In this document: piece by piece, positions 43,243 to 50,970 of the stretch
How positions within the stretch are numbered: position 1 is the first letter of the stretch
Layout: each line of letters begins with the position of its first letter
Assembly (NCBI RefSeq): GCF_013387465.1
Contig: NZ_VYGV01000025.1
Coordinates: 109,518-173,517, forward strand
DNA: 64,000 bases
From: Hydrogenophaga aromaticivorans
GTDB lineage: Bacteria; Pseudomonadota; Gammaproteobacteria; Burkholderiales; Burkholderiaceae_C
Direction: 5' to 3'
Notes under the pieces: model-generated
What the model was told of the DNA's origin: nothing
Database searches by the model: none
Seen by the model: the letters and a program-made list of their open reading frames with translations, nothing else
Position numbers and translations under genes: made by a program

Positions 43243-44178
43243 TCATCCAATCAAGCGGGCCAGCGTCAGCAGCGCCAGCAGCAACATCCACAGCACCACG
43301 CTGCGCCAGACCAGACCCACGGCGCTCGCCAGATGGGCGATCTGGGGTTCGGCTCTGGAACTGCCCTCCACGGTTTCGACCACGCCCTCGACCTCGGCGA
43401 GCTGCGCCAACCGCACACCGAGCGCGCCCGACGTGGCCGCCAGCAACACGCCGTCGTTCCCGTGCGCAAAGCGGTCGGACTCATCGCGCCAGCTGGCCAC
43501 CGCCTCTTCGAAGTTGCCCACGATGGCGAAGCCCAGCGCGGTCACCCGCGCAGGCAGGTAGTCCACCCAGGCCCATGCGGTGGCAGCCGCCTGCTGCAGG
43601 GCGGCGCTGGGCGTGCCATCGGGTCGGGCGCGCCAGTTGCGCGCCAGGTATTCGGCCATGCGGTAGAACACCGCCCCCGACGGCCCCAGCCCCAGCACCC
43701 AGAAGATCACAAAACAGGCCAGCACACCAAACACATGGCGGTGGGCCGCCAGCACCGAGTGCTCGATGACCTGGCGCAGCAGCTCGGCGCGTGGCAGGCT
43801 GGCCGCATCCACCCGCAGCCAGGCGGCCAGCTTCTCACGGGCTTCCGTGTCGTTTCCGGTCTCCAGCGCCTGGCGGATGTCGGTGAAATGGTGGCTGAAC
43901 TGCCGGAACCCGACCATCACGTACAGCACCACCACCAGCCACGCAAAGGCCAGCACCGTGCTGAACGTCCACAGCCCCCAGTACACCAGGCCGGCGAGCA
44001 GCGCCGGCACCCCCGCGGCCAGCAACCAGGCCAGCCAGCCGTGGGCACTCTGCCCGGCATCGAGGTTGCGGCGCACCAGCCGCGCCCAGGCACGCAAGCC
44101 CGAATGCACCGGGTTGTCGTAGGCGAGCGGGCGCGCCTGTTCCAGCAGGAAAGCGATCAGGATGGCGAAGAAACTCAT
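43243..44178 (-). CDS. CobD/CbiB family membrane protein
   Basis: 311 residues with about five hydrophobic segments (about 60-85, 88-105, 145-170, 205-225 and the C-terminal 285-308). MSFFAILIAFLLEQARPL at the N-terminus and the YFR-like FRQFSHHFTDIRQALE region match the CobD/CbiB family of beta-proteobacteria, related to cobinamide synthase and AmpE. True CbiB adds aminopropanol to adenosylcobyric acid, but no other cobalamin gene is near, so that function is doubtful. It lies 89 bases after the Nudix gene on the same strand. Confidence 0.8.
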   Translation of the reverse strand: MSFFAILIAFLLEQARPLAYDNPVHSGLRAWARLVRRNLDAGQSAHGWLAWLLAAGVPALLAGLVYWGLWTFSTVLAFAWLVVVLYVMVGFRQFSHHFTDIRQALETGNDTEAREKLAAWLRVDAASLPRAELLRQVIEHSVLAAHRHVFGVLACFVIFWVLGLGPSGAVFYRMAEYLARNWRARPDGTPSAALQQAAATAWAWVDYLPARVTALGFAIVGNFEEAVASWRDESDRFAHGNDGVLLAATSGALGVRLAQLAEVEGVVETVEGSSRAEPQIAHLASAVGLVWRSVVLWMLLLALLTLARLIG

Positions 44179-44267
44179 GGGTCAATGATAGTGTCTGGTC
44201 CCATGTGCGGGTGGCTGGCACCCAGCGGACACCACATTCAGCGCGGCGCCCCTTCAGGCACCAGGCG

Positions 44268-44951
44268 TCAGGCGCTGAGCAGCCGGTAGAAGTTGCGCAA
44301 CATGCCGGCCGTGGCCCCCCAGATGAAGCGCTCGTGCTCGCCGTCCTGGTAGGGCATCGAGTACCACTCGCGCACCACGCCCTCCCATTCCAGGGCGTGC
44401 CTGCGGTGGTGTGCCGGGTTCATGAGGAAGTCGAGCGGCACCTCGAACACATCGTCCACCTCGTGCGGGTTGGGCTGCAGGGTGAAGCCAGGTTGCACCA
44501 GGCCCACCACGGGCGTCACGATGTACGAGGTGCCCGTCACATAAACCGGCAGGCTGCCCAGCACCTCCACCCGGTCCGGGGGCAATCCGATCTCTTCAAA
44601 GGTCTCGCGCAAGGCCGCAGCCGTGGCGTCGGCGTCCGTGGCATCCAGCTTGCCCCCGGGAAACGCAATCTGGCCCGAATGGGTGGACAGGTGGGCCGTG
44701 CGCTGGGTCAGCAACAGGGTCGGTCGCGCGTGCATCACCAGTGGCAGCAAGACCGCCGCCTGCGCGGGCGCCCGGTCGGCAAACTTCACCTCCTGCCGCA
44801 ACTCGGGTGTCCAGGCGGGTGGCCGGGCGAACCGTTCACGCAGGCCTTGCTCGGTCAGGTGATCGGCGCGGGCGGGCCGCAAGCTTTCACGGGATGCGCT
44901 GGGCACCACCGGGATCAGGCGCGGATCAAAAACAGGCAATGTTTGAGACAT
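44268..44951 (-). CDS. Nudix hydrolase, CoA pyrophosphatase type
   Basis: 227 residues. The Nudix box is GGKLDATDADATAAALRETF followed by EEIGL (about residues 105-129), with REx2EE intact and Asp at the position often Glu. The preceding LTQRTAHLSTHSGQIAFPGG is the CoA-pyrophosphatase (NudL/YeaB) extension, with the S-G-Q-I-A-F-P-G-G core. The family cleaves CoA to 4'-phosphopantetheine and 3',5'-ADP. Start ATG 44951; the in-frame ATG at 44972 adds seven residues. Confidence 0.9.
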   Translation of the reverse strand: MSQTLPVFDPRLIPVVPSASRESLRPARADHLTEQGLRERFARPPAWTPELRQEVKFADRAPAQAAVLLPLVMHARPTLLLTQRTAHLSTHSGQIAFPGGKLDATDADATAAALRETFEEIGLPPDRVEVLGSLPVYVTGTSYIVTPVVGLVQPGFTLQPNPHEVDDVFEVPLDFLMNPAHHRRHALEWEGVVREWYSMPYQDGEHERFIWGATAGMLRNFYRLLSA

Positions 44952-44980
44952 GGTGGTCCGAGCATAGGACACAAGGCGCT

Positions 44981-45251
44981 TAGGGCCTGTTCACACTATT
45001 TTTTCCCAGTGCGAATGGGCTGAAAACAGCGCCAATCTAGACGCGCGACGACGGCCAGACTGGATGTCTGGCCTAGGAGTGCAACGACGAGTGGCGTTGT
45101 TTTCAGCCCATTCCCTTCGGGTTGCGGCCAAAAAGACCATGCGCGGCGTTGCGAAGCCTTGCCGGGGGGCGACCCCGGCTGCGTTTCGCGCCTTGCGCAT
45201 GGCTTTTTTGATCCGCAACGCATTTTGGAACAATAGTGTGAACAGGCCCTA
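44981..45251. mobile_element. Nested palindromic MITE-like element
   Basis: 271 bases bounded by perfect 20-base inverted repeats (TAGGGCCTGTTCACACTATT at 44981-45000 and its complement at 45232-45251); the outermost TA may be a target duplication. Inside, 45013-45034 pairs with 45092-45113 at 21 of 22 positions, and a central 8-base stem GGCCAGAC/GTCTGGCC spans 45053-45073. It encodes no transposase; open frames inside are incidental. The structure suggests a non-autonomous element mobilised in trans. It lies between the Nudix gene's upstream side and rplS. Confidence 0.8.
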
Positions 45252-45287
45252 CCCGATCATCCCGCCAGGAACAGCCCCAGCGGGCAC

Positions 45288-45316
45288 AAAAAAGCCGCTC
45301 CAGGGAGCGGCTTTTT
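45288..45316 (-). terminator. Rho-independent terminator of rplS operon
   Basis: Stem GCCGCTCC (45294-45301) and GGAGCGGC (45304-45311), with A6 on the left (U-run for the minus strand) and T5 on the right. It lies 22 bases beyond the rplS stop and closes the rpsP-rimM-trmD-rplS operon. The symmetric tails would also stop plus-strand transcription. Confidence 0.9.
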
Positions 45317-45337
45317 GCGAAGGGAAGCGGTCGCCGA

Positions 45338-45694
<357 letters not shown>

Positions 45695-45837
45695 GGTTTC
45701 CTGTTTTCACGATCATGCCCGCGCTGCACTAAAGGCCACGAATCCGGCAAAAGCCCTGTCCAGCTGGCACCGTCGAACGGCGCTGGCTGCGGGCTGGCCC
45801 GGTCATGGCGGCCGGTCAGAGGATCGAAAAGCCTTGG

Positions 45838-45843
45838 ATTATA
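45838..45843 (-). promoter_or_regulatory. Possible internal -10 box upstream of rplS
   Basis: TATAAT on the minus strand overlaps the trmD stop codon, about 145 bases upstream of rplS. The -35 region 17 bases further is weak (TTTTCT), so this is tentative. It would let L19 be made in excess of TrmD. Confidence 0.35.
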
Positions 45844-46615
45844 GCCTTTTCGGCTGGCTCAGAAAAGCCTCGTCGGCTTTGCTGAGGCGACCAGCCGCCC
45901 TCGCCTCCTCCAGCAGCTCGGGCCGCAGGCGGGCGGTGAGCGCCAGACTCTGCTCGCGCCGGTAGCGCGCGATGCGCTCGTGGTGCCCACCCTGCAGCAC
46001 GTCTGGAACGGCCATCGGTCCCTGCGGGCCGTTCCAGACCTCGGGCCGGGTGTGGTGCGGGCTGTCGAGCAGACCGTCCAGCGCCGGATTGAAGCTGTCC
46101 TGCTGGTGGCTGCCCTCATCGCCCAGCACGCCCGGCATGAGACGCGCCACCGAATCCAGCAAAGCCAGCGCAGCGATCTCGCCACCTGAGAGCACAAAGT
46201 CACCCAGGCTGATCTGCTGATCGACACAGGCGTCGATGAAACGCTGATCGATGCCCTCGTAGCGTCCACACACCAGCACCGCGCCGGTGCTGGCGGCCCA
46301 CTGTGTAGCGCCCGCATGGTCCAGACGCTGGCCGATAGGCGAAAACAACACCACCGGCGCGCGTTTTTCGCCGGGTTCGGCCCGGTCGGCACGGATGGCC
46401 TGCAAGCACTGCCAGAGCGGCTCGGCCATCATGACCATGCCAGGGCCACCGCCAAACGGCCGGTCGTCCACGCGGCGGTAATTGCCCTCGGCGAAATCAC
46501 GCGGGTTCCACAGACGCACATCCACCTGTTTCGACTCGAACGCACGGCGGGTGATGCCGCTCTTGAAAAACGGCTCAAACAGCTCGGGAAACAGGGTGAT
46601 GACGTCAAAGCGCAT
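45839..46615 (-). CDS. trmD: tRNA (guanine-N1-)-methyltransferase
   Basis: 258 residues. TrmD is a SPOUT-class enzyme that forms m1G37 in tRNAs with G36. Seen are [15 protein letters not shown] at the start, [13 protein letters not shown] (about 50), [14 protein letters not shown] (about 114), and the knot region [16 protein letters not shown] (about 134). The length is normal. It is separated from rimM by 263 bases containing two REP-like repeats in inverted orientation, unusual for this normally compact operon. Confidence 0.97.
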   Translation of the reverse strand: MRFDVITLFPELFEPFFKSGITRRAFESKQVDVRLWNPRDFAEGNYRRVDDRPFGGGPGMVMMAEPLWQCLQAIRADRAEPGEKRAPVVLFSPIGQRLDHAGATQWAASTGAVLVCGRYEGIDQRFIDACVDQQISLGDFVLSGGEIAALALLDSVARLMPGVLGDEGSHQQDSFNPALDGLLDSPHHTRPEVWNGPQGPMAVPDVLQGGHHERIARYRREQSLALTARLRPELLEEARAAGRLSKADEAFLSQPKRL

Positions 46616-46626
46616 GTGGGTATTGT

Positions 46627-46717
46627 CACCCCCCTGCGCAGCTGCGCGGCTTCCCCCCAGGGGGACAACGCCTTAGGCCCGGCGAAGCCGGTTCCTCGGC
46701 GTTTGCTGGGTTGGACC
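46627..46717 (+). repeat. GC-rich REP-like intergenic repeat, copy 2
   Basis: Same orientation as the copy at 43098 and ending in GGTTGGACC. With the reverse copy at 46811-46878 it forms an inverted pair between rimM and trmD that could fold in the operon mRNA. Confidence 0.75.
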
Positions 46718-46810
46718 TGGGCGCGCCGCGATCCCTTGCTTCGGAGAAACCTCGGCAACTGGCTTCACACCACACTCAAGAGCGAGGTGTCTCGCCCAGC
46801 TGGCGCTGTC

Positions 46811-46878
46811 GATCCGGCTTGGCCGGTCAAAGGGCGCCGTCCCCCTTGGGGGGAAGCCGCACAGCGGCGCAGGGGGGG
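46811..46878 (-). repeat. GC-rich REP-like intergenic repeat, copy 3 (inverted)
   Basis: Reverse orientation, with CCCCCTTGGGGGG and CAGCGGCGCAGGGGGG. It ends directly at the rimM stop codon. Partner of copy 2 about 95 bases away. Confidence 0.75.
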
Positions 46879-47469
46879 TTAGTAGTCGATACCCCAGTCG
46901 GCCGTGATGCGACGGGCTTTGAGATCGACGTCGTCGATGTAGGCGGCCACGAAGGGAATCATGCGCTCGGCGCTCTGTTCCTTGCCATCCACCGTCTCGG
47001 TGTATTCCATCACCAGCACCGAGTTGGGTCCGGTGGGCATGAGGTCGCGCACCACGCCCAGGTGCACGCCATCGCGGTTGACCACGGTGAGGCCGATCAG
47101 GTCGACCCAGTAGTACTCGCCATCGGGTGTGGCCGGGAACGCACTGCGCGGCAGATAGATGCGCACGCCCTTGAGCGCTTCGGCCCCGTTGCGGTCGTCC
47201 AGCCCTTCGATCCGGGCCACGATGCCGTCGGAGTGGGCCTTGATCTCGGCCACTTTCACCCGGACACCGCCCGCAAACGCCGAAAAGCCGCGCGCGAAGC
47301 GGGCTTCGGGCGGCTGGAGAAACCATTCGGACGATTCAAACAGCGCCGAAGTGTCGGCGCTGTGCGGCAGGATGCGAACCCAGCCTTTGATGCCCCAGGC
47401 TTCCTGGATGCGGCCCAGTTCGATGGCGTCGTCCGGGAGGGACGCGGTGGCGAACGGGCTGTTGGACAT
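46879..47469 (-). CDS. rimM: Ribosome maturation factor
   Basis: 196 residues. RimM binds S19 and assists 30S assembly. The N-terminal domain has ELGRIQEAWGIKGWVRI (about 17) and the PRC-barrel domain has EYYWVDLIGLTVVN (about 118), LMPTGPNSVLVMEY (about 142) and MIPFVAAYIDDVDL (about 168). ATG 47469 (SNSPFA) chosen; a start five codons upstream is possible. It lies 48 bases after rpsP in the ribosomal operon. Confidence 0.96.
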   Translation of the reverse strand: MSNSPFATASLPDDAIELGRIQEAWGIKGWVRILPHSADTSALFESSEWFLQPPEARFARGFSAFAGGVRVKVAEIKAHSDGIVARIEGLDDRNGAEALKGVRIYLPRSAFPATPDGEYYWVDLIGLTVVNRDGVHLGVVRDLMPTGPNSVLVMEYTETVDGKEQSAERMIPFVAAYIDDVDLKARRITADWGIDY

Positions 47470-47517
47470 GCAGGAAAGAGGCAAACCGGCCAGCCCTGTG
47501 CGGGCCGGCCAGGCCCA

Positions 47518-47775
47518 TCAGGCGGGCACGGCCTTGGCGGCGGCCTGCTTGACCAGGCGGGACACGGTGTCCGACGGCTCGGCGCCGACGCTGGTCCAGT
47601 AGGTCAGGCGGTCCATGGCGACGCGCAGGGGCTCTTCACCACCGCGGGCCAGCGGGTTGTAGAAGCCGATGCGCTCGATGAAGCGGCCATCGCGGCGGTT
47701 GCGCTTGTCGGCAACCACGATGTTGTAGAACGGGCGCGATTTGGAACCGCCGCGGGAGAGTCGGATGACGACCAT
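47518..47775 (-). CDS. rpsP: 30S ribosomal protein S16
   Basis: 85 residues, normal length. [20 protein letters not shown] and [14 protein letters not shown] are the S16 signatures. It is the first gene of the rpsP-rimM-trmD-rplS operon and has its own upstream region with a perfect -10 box. The start ATG is preceded by GGAT at a usual distance. Confidence 0.98.
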   Translation of the reverse strand: MVVIRLSRGGSKSRPFYNIVVADKRNRRDGRFIERIGFYNPLARGGEEPLRVAMDRLTYWTSVGAEPSDTVSRLVKQAAAKAVPA

Positions 47776-47908
47776 GATTTATCCTTCGGATGGAGAAGCC
47801 CCAAAATCGGGACTTCAGTGGGTTTTTTTGGCTGAATAAACCCCATTCATTGCAGCGCCTGAGACACACGACTGACCACCCGGCCAGCGAAACACCACAA
47901 AACCCGCG

Positions 47909-47914
47909 ATTATA
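47909..47914 (-). promoter_or_regulatory. rpsP: Probable -10 box of rpsP operon promoter
   Basis: TATAAT on the minus strand, about 135 bases before the rpsP start. The -35 hexamer 16-18 bases upstream is poor (CTGATG/GCTGAT), so assignment rests mainly on the perfect -10 and location. Confidence 0.5.
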
Positions 47915-47971
47915 GCCCGTGTGGTACCCCCATCAGCGCGTCATTCCCAACCATTCGCCCTCCCTCACGAC

Positions 47972-48511
47972 ATGCCCCTCATCCGACCCAGCCGCGACGA
48001 AGATCTCGACGCCATCACCCGCATCTACGGCCACCACGTGCTGACCGGCACCGGCACATTCGAAACCACCCCGCCCTCGCTCGCCGACATGACGGCGCGG
48101 CGTGCCGATGTGCTGTCCAAGGGCCTGCCCTGGCTGGTGGCCGAAGAAGGCGGTCAGGTGCTCGGCTTCGCCTACGGCAACTGGTTCAAGCCGCGCCCGG
48201 CCTACCGTTTCTCGGTGGAGGACTCGATCTACCTGGCGCCGGAAGCCGCGGGCAAGGGCCTGGGCCGCGCCCTGCTGGCCGAGCTGCTGGCGAGTTTCGA
48301 GCGCGCCGGCGTACGCCGGGTCATGGCGGTGATTGGCGACTCGGCCAACGCCGGCTCCGTCGGCGTGCACCGCGCACTCGGTTTCGAGCAGGTCGGCGTG
48401 GTGCCGTCCTGCGGCTGGAAGTTCGGCCGCTGGCTTGACATCGTGCTCATGCAGCGCAGCCTGGGCGCGGGCGACAGCACATCGCCCGAGCCGACCGAAG
48501 GCGCGGCATGA
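47972..48511 (+). CDS. GNAT family N-acetyltransferase (phosphinothricin acetyltransferase-like)
   Basis: 179 residues. LIRPSRDEDLDAITRIYGHHV at the start and the acetyl-CoA loop EAAGKGLGRALLAELLA (about 91; Q/R-x2-G-x-G/A form) identify GNAT. AVIGDSANAGSVGVHRALGF (about 121) and the W-x-D-IVLMQR end are typical of the Pat/MddA group that acetylates phosphinothricin-like or amino-acid analogues. ATG 47972 is preferred over a GTG 51 bases upstream. It overlaps the next gene by four bases. Confidence 0.9.
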   Translation: MPLIRPSRDEDLDAITRIYGHHVLTGTGTFETTPPSLADMTARRADVLSKGLPWLVAEEGGQVLGFAYGNWFKPRPAYRFSVEDSIYLAPEAAGKGLGRALLAELLASFERAGVRRVMAVIGDSANAGSVGVHRALGFEQVGVVPSCGWKFGRWLDIVLMQRSLGAGDSTSPEPTEGAA

Positions 48512-49032
48512 GCGCCGCGCCGGGCCGCTCCCAAGCAAGCTCGCTCCGCAGCCCGCAGGGCGAAGGTACTCCAGTGACCGCCCGCGCACGCAACAAGACG
48601 CTCACCGTCTGGCTCGCCGTGCTCGGCGGCAGCATGGGTCTGCACCGTTTCTACCTGCGTGGCCTGGGCGACTGGATCGGCTGGCTGCACCCCATCGCTG
48701 CGGCATTGGGCTGGTGGGGCGTGGAGCGGGTGCAGGAACTGGGGCAGGACGACAAGCTGGCCTGGGTGCTGATTCCGTTCCTGGGCGCGAGCATCGCCAC
48801 CAGCTGCCTCGCCGGCATCGTCTACGCACTGAGCGACCGCGCGCAATGGAACAGCTGGTTCAACCCTGGCCTGGACGCCGAAGCGGCGGCCGGCGGCACC
48901 AACTGGCTCACCATCGGCGCGCTGGTGCTGGCGCTGCTGGTCGGCACCGTGGCCTTCATGGGCAGCCTTGCGTTTGGCATCCAGCGCTACTTCGAGTACC
49001 AGATCGAAGAAGCCCGAAAAATAAGCCAATAG
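48508..49032 (+). CDS. TM2-domain-like membrane protein
   Basis: 174 residues, start in an ATGA overlap with the GNAT gene. After a polar 28-residue leader come KTLTVWLAVLGGSMGLHRFY and LRGLGDWIGWLHP, the G-x2-G-x-H-R-F-Y-x-G-like pattern of TM2 proteins. Further hydrophobic segments lie at about 90-112 and 135-158, giving roughly four helices. Function unknown. The internal ATG/GTG after SPQGEG (about residue 24) could be the real start, since the leader looks untypical. Confidence 0.7.
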   Translation: MSAAPGRSQASSLRSPQGEGTPVTARARNKTLTVWLAVLGGSMGLHRFYLRGLGDWIGWLHPIAAALGWWGVERVQELGQDDKLAWVLIPFLGASIATSCLAGIVYALSDRAQWNSWFNPGLDAEAAAGGTNWLTIGALVLALLVGTVAFMGSLAFGIQRYFEYQIEEARKISQ

Positions 49033-49050
49033 CGCGCAGCGCGGCGGGGG

Positions 49051-50007
49051 TCAGTTCAAGTACGACATGACCAGCATGACCAGACTCAGCGTGAACAAGG
49101 CCAGCACGGTGGACAGGCCCATCGCTGCCGTGGTGAGTTCCTGCGCCACTTCGTAGCGCTGGGCAAACAGAAACACGTTGGCGCCCATCGGCAGCGCGGC
49201 AGCCACCACCATCACGGTGAGCGGCAGGCCCGTGATACCCAGGGTCCAGGCTGCCAGACCGACCAGCAGCGGCAAGAGCAGATTCTTCGACGCCGTGATC
49301 CAGAGTGCCTGGCGCAGGTGCCCGCCCAGCGGCGTGCGCGCCAGCGTCACACCGACCAGTACCAGCGCGATGGGTCCGAACGCGCTGCCCAGCAACTGCA
49401 GCGGCTTGTCCACCACCGTTGGCAGCGTCCAGCCGGTCTGCGCGAACAGCAGGCCGCTGATGATGGGCAACGGAATCGGGTGGATCAGCGCGCCTTTGAA
49501 GGCCGCCCACGCCGTCTCCAGCACATGCGGCACGCGCTCGCCACCCGCGCGGGCTTCGCGCGCCACCACCAGTTCCAGCACCACCGAGCTCACCGTGAGC
49601 AGGATCAGCGCGTGCACCGACACCAGGGTCAGCAGCGTCACCAGCGCCGCCTTGCCGTAGGCCAGTTCCACCAGCGTGATGCCGATCATGACCATGTTGG
49701 AAAACACGCCGCCCACCGCCATCACCACGCTGCCGCGGTTGAAACCGCGCCATGCGATCGAAGCGCCCAGCAGGCCCAGCGCCACCGGGAAGTAGGCCGC
49801 CAGCGGCCGCAGGTCCAGCGCCTGCACGTTGACCGCGCTCATGGTGCGGAACAGCAGCGCCGGTATCAGCAGCAGGAACACCAGGTTGGACAGGTCTTTC
49901 ACCGCGCCCTCGCGGATCCACTGCAATCGCCCGGCCAGGTAGCCCAGGCCAATGAGCAGGAAGACCGGGGTGAGCGAAGCGACGACGGGGTGGGCGGTGA
50001 TGTTCAC
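49051..50007 (-). CDS. Auxin efflux carrier (AEC) family transporter
   Basis: 318 residues with about ten hydrophobic segments. The start region PVFLLIGLGYLAGRLQWI and the central SNLVFLLLIPALLFRTMS match the AEC family, which exports or imports small organic acids such as malate in bacteria. A short hydrophilic loop (about 150-165) splits two halves, as usual. It stands alone, 62 bases beyond the DUF3299 gene on the same strand, and converges with the TM2-like gene. Confidence 0.9.
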   Translation of the reverse strand: MNITAHPVVASLTPVFLLIGLGYLAGRLQWIREGAVKDLSNLVFLLLIPALLFRTMSAVNVQALDLRPLAAYFPVALGLLGASIAWRGFNRGSVVMAVGGVFSNMVMIGITLVELAYGKAALVTLLTLVSVHALILLTVSSVVLELVVAREARAGGERVPHVLETAWAAFKGALIHPIPLPIISGLLFAQTGWTLPTVVDKPLQLLGSAFGPIALVLVGVTLARTPLGGHLRQALWITASKNLLLPLLVGLAAWTLGITGLPLTVMVVAAALPMGANVFLFAQRYEVAQELTTAAMGLSTVLALFTLSLVMLVMSYLN

Positions 50008-50068
50008 CGGGCGATGGTATCGCCGCGGTGCGCGTGCCCACAGGCCAGGGGCTTTCGGAGTTGGCCGT

Positions 50069-50617
50069 TCACTTCACACCCGCGGCCTCGGTGAAACGGT
50101 AGTACAGCCCGGCTGGATCGTTCTGCAGCACGTGGAATCTTCCTTCGACCACCACCGCGGCCTGGCTGTATTTCACCGGTTTCACGGTGCGCACTTCGAC
50201 CATGCTCTCCGGTCCGCCCGGCGTGCAGAACGCACACGTCAGCGGCACGGAAGCGAGCAGGAAATGGCGCTGCTGCTCGCCCGGACCCAGCGGCATCATG
50301 AAGCCCTGCAGGCGGATCGTCTTCTGGTCCAGCGCCGTCACCGCGGCCGGGTACACCGGCACGATGCGCCGGTTCTGGATTCTGGTTTTCACATCCGTCA
50401 ACACCGACCAGGCCACCACGTCGGTGCGTGGTTTGAGCGGTGCGAACGGGCTCAGCGGACTGTGCACGCCCGCGCCCTGGCCGTGCGGCACAGCCGACGG
50501 CGCACCTGCCGGGGCGGAAGCAGGCGGTGACCCCAACGGGGACGACAGGGCCTGCGCGAAAACGGCCGTTGCTCCGCACAAAGACACAGTGATCAAAGAA
50601 CGAGAGAGGTGATTCAT
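50069..50617 (-). CDS. DUF3299 family exported protein
   Basis: 182 residues. An N-terminal signal peptide (about 1-22, SLITVSLCGATAVFAQA) is followed by a Pro/Ala-rich linker and the DUF3299 core: VAWSVLTDV, IRLQGFMMPLG (about 102) and LTCAFCTPGGPESMVEV (about 125) with a C-x2-C pair suited to metal binding. The family is common beside FtsX-type ABC genes and Zur-regulated loci. Here it is the last gene of the Zur-led minus-strand operon, after a REP-like repeat. A zinc-related role is inferred from context. Confidence 0.8.
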   Translation of the reverse strand: MNHLSRSLITVSLCGATAVFAQALSSPLGSPPASAPAGAPSAVPHGQGAGVHSPLSPFAPLKPRTDVVAWSVLTDVKTRIQNRRIVPVYPAAVTALDQKTIRLQGFMMPLGPGEQQRHFLLASVPLTCAFCTPGGPESMVEVRTVKPVKYSQAAVVVEGRFHVLQNDPAGLYYRFTEAAGVK

Positions 50618-50650
50618 GTCAACGAAGTGTCTCCAGCCGAGAACGCCGCG

Positions 50651-50724
50651 GAACCGGCTTCGCCGGGCCGCCAGCGTTGCCCCCTTGAGGGGGTGATGCG
50701 CCGCAGGCGCGGCGCGGGGGTGGG
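50651..50724 (-). repeat. GC-rich REP-like intergenic repeat, copy 4 (inverted)
   Basis: Same family as 43098, reverse orientation (CCGGCTTCGCCGGGCC, then CCCCCTTGAGGGGG). It lies between two genes of the zinc operon and could form an mRNA hairpin that reduces expression of the DUF3299 gene. Confidence 0.72.
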
Positions 50725-50725
50725 C

Positions 50726-50965
50726 TCAGTGCCCATGCCGCATCCCGCAATACTTGCCAATCGCCAGACCCTTGCAGGCGGCCTGAAGTTCCGCCATGCA
50801 CACGTCTTCTTTCTTGCCCGACGCCAGGCACTTGGCCGCGCCTTCGTGCGCCGCGGCCATGGCGCGGTGGCGCGCGATGTCTTCCTGGGTTTCCTTGTCA
50901 GAGTGTTGAGCGAAAGCGGCCGTGGCGAGCAGGGCCAGAGACAGCGAGAGCAGGTGTTTTTTCAT
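50726..50965 (-). CDS. Small exported Cys-rich protein
   Basis: 79 residues, of which about 19 form a signal peptide (KKHLLSLSLALLATAAFA). The mature 60 residues contain four Cys (KCLASG, DVCMAE, AACKGL, KYCGMRHGH) and several His, a composition suited to metal binding or to two disulfides. I do not recognise the family. Only five bases separate it from the FtsX-type permease, so it is surely in the same operon. It may be a periplasmic zinc-binding partner of that transporter. Confidence 0.72.
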   Translation of the reverse strand: MKKHLLSLSLALLATAAFAQHSDKETQEDIARHRAMAAAHEGAAKCLASGKKEDVCMAELQAACKGLAIGKYCGMRHGH

Positions 50966-50970
50966 CCGGT

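Noticed and set aside
43243..44178. Assignment as a true cobalamin-pathway cbiB gene
   Set aside because: The protein is family-related, but no other cobalamin gene is nearby, so only the family name is given.
44991..45233. Overlapping small open frames within the palindromic element
   Set aside because: They occur in two frames of the repeat and have no ribosome site or motif; they are a by-product of the MITE-like sequence.
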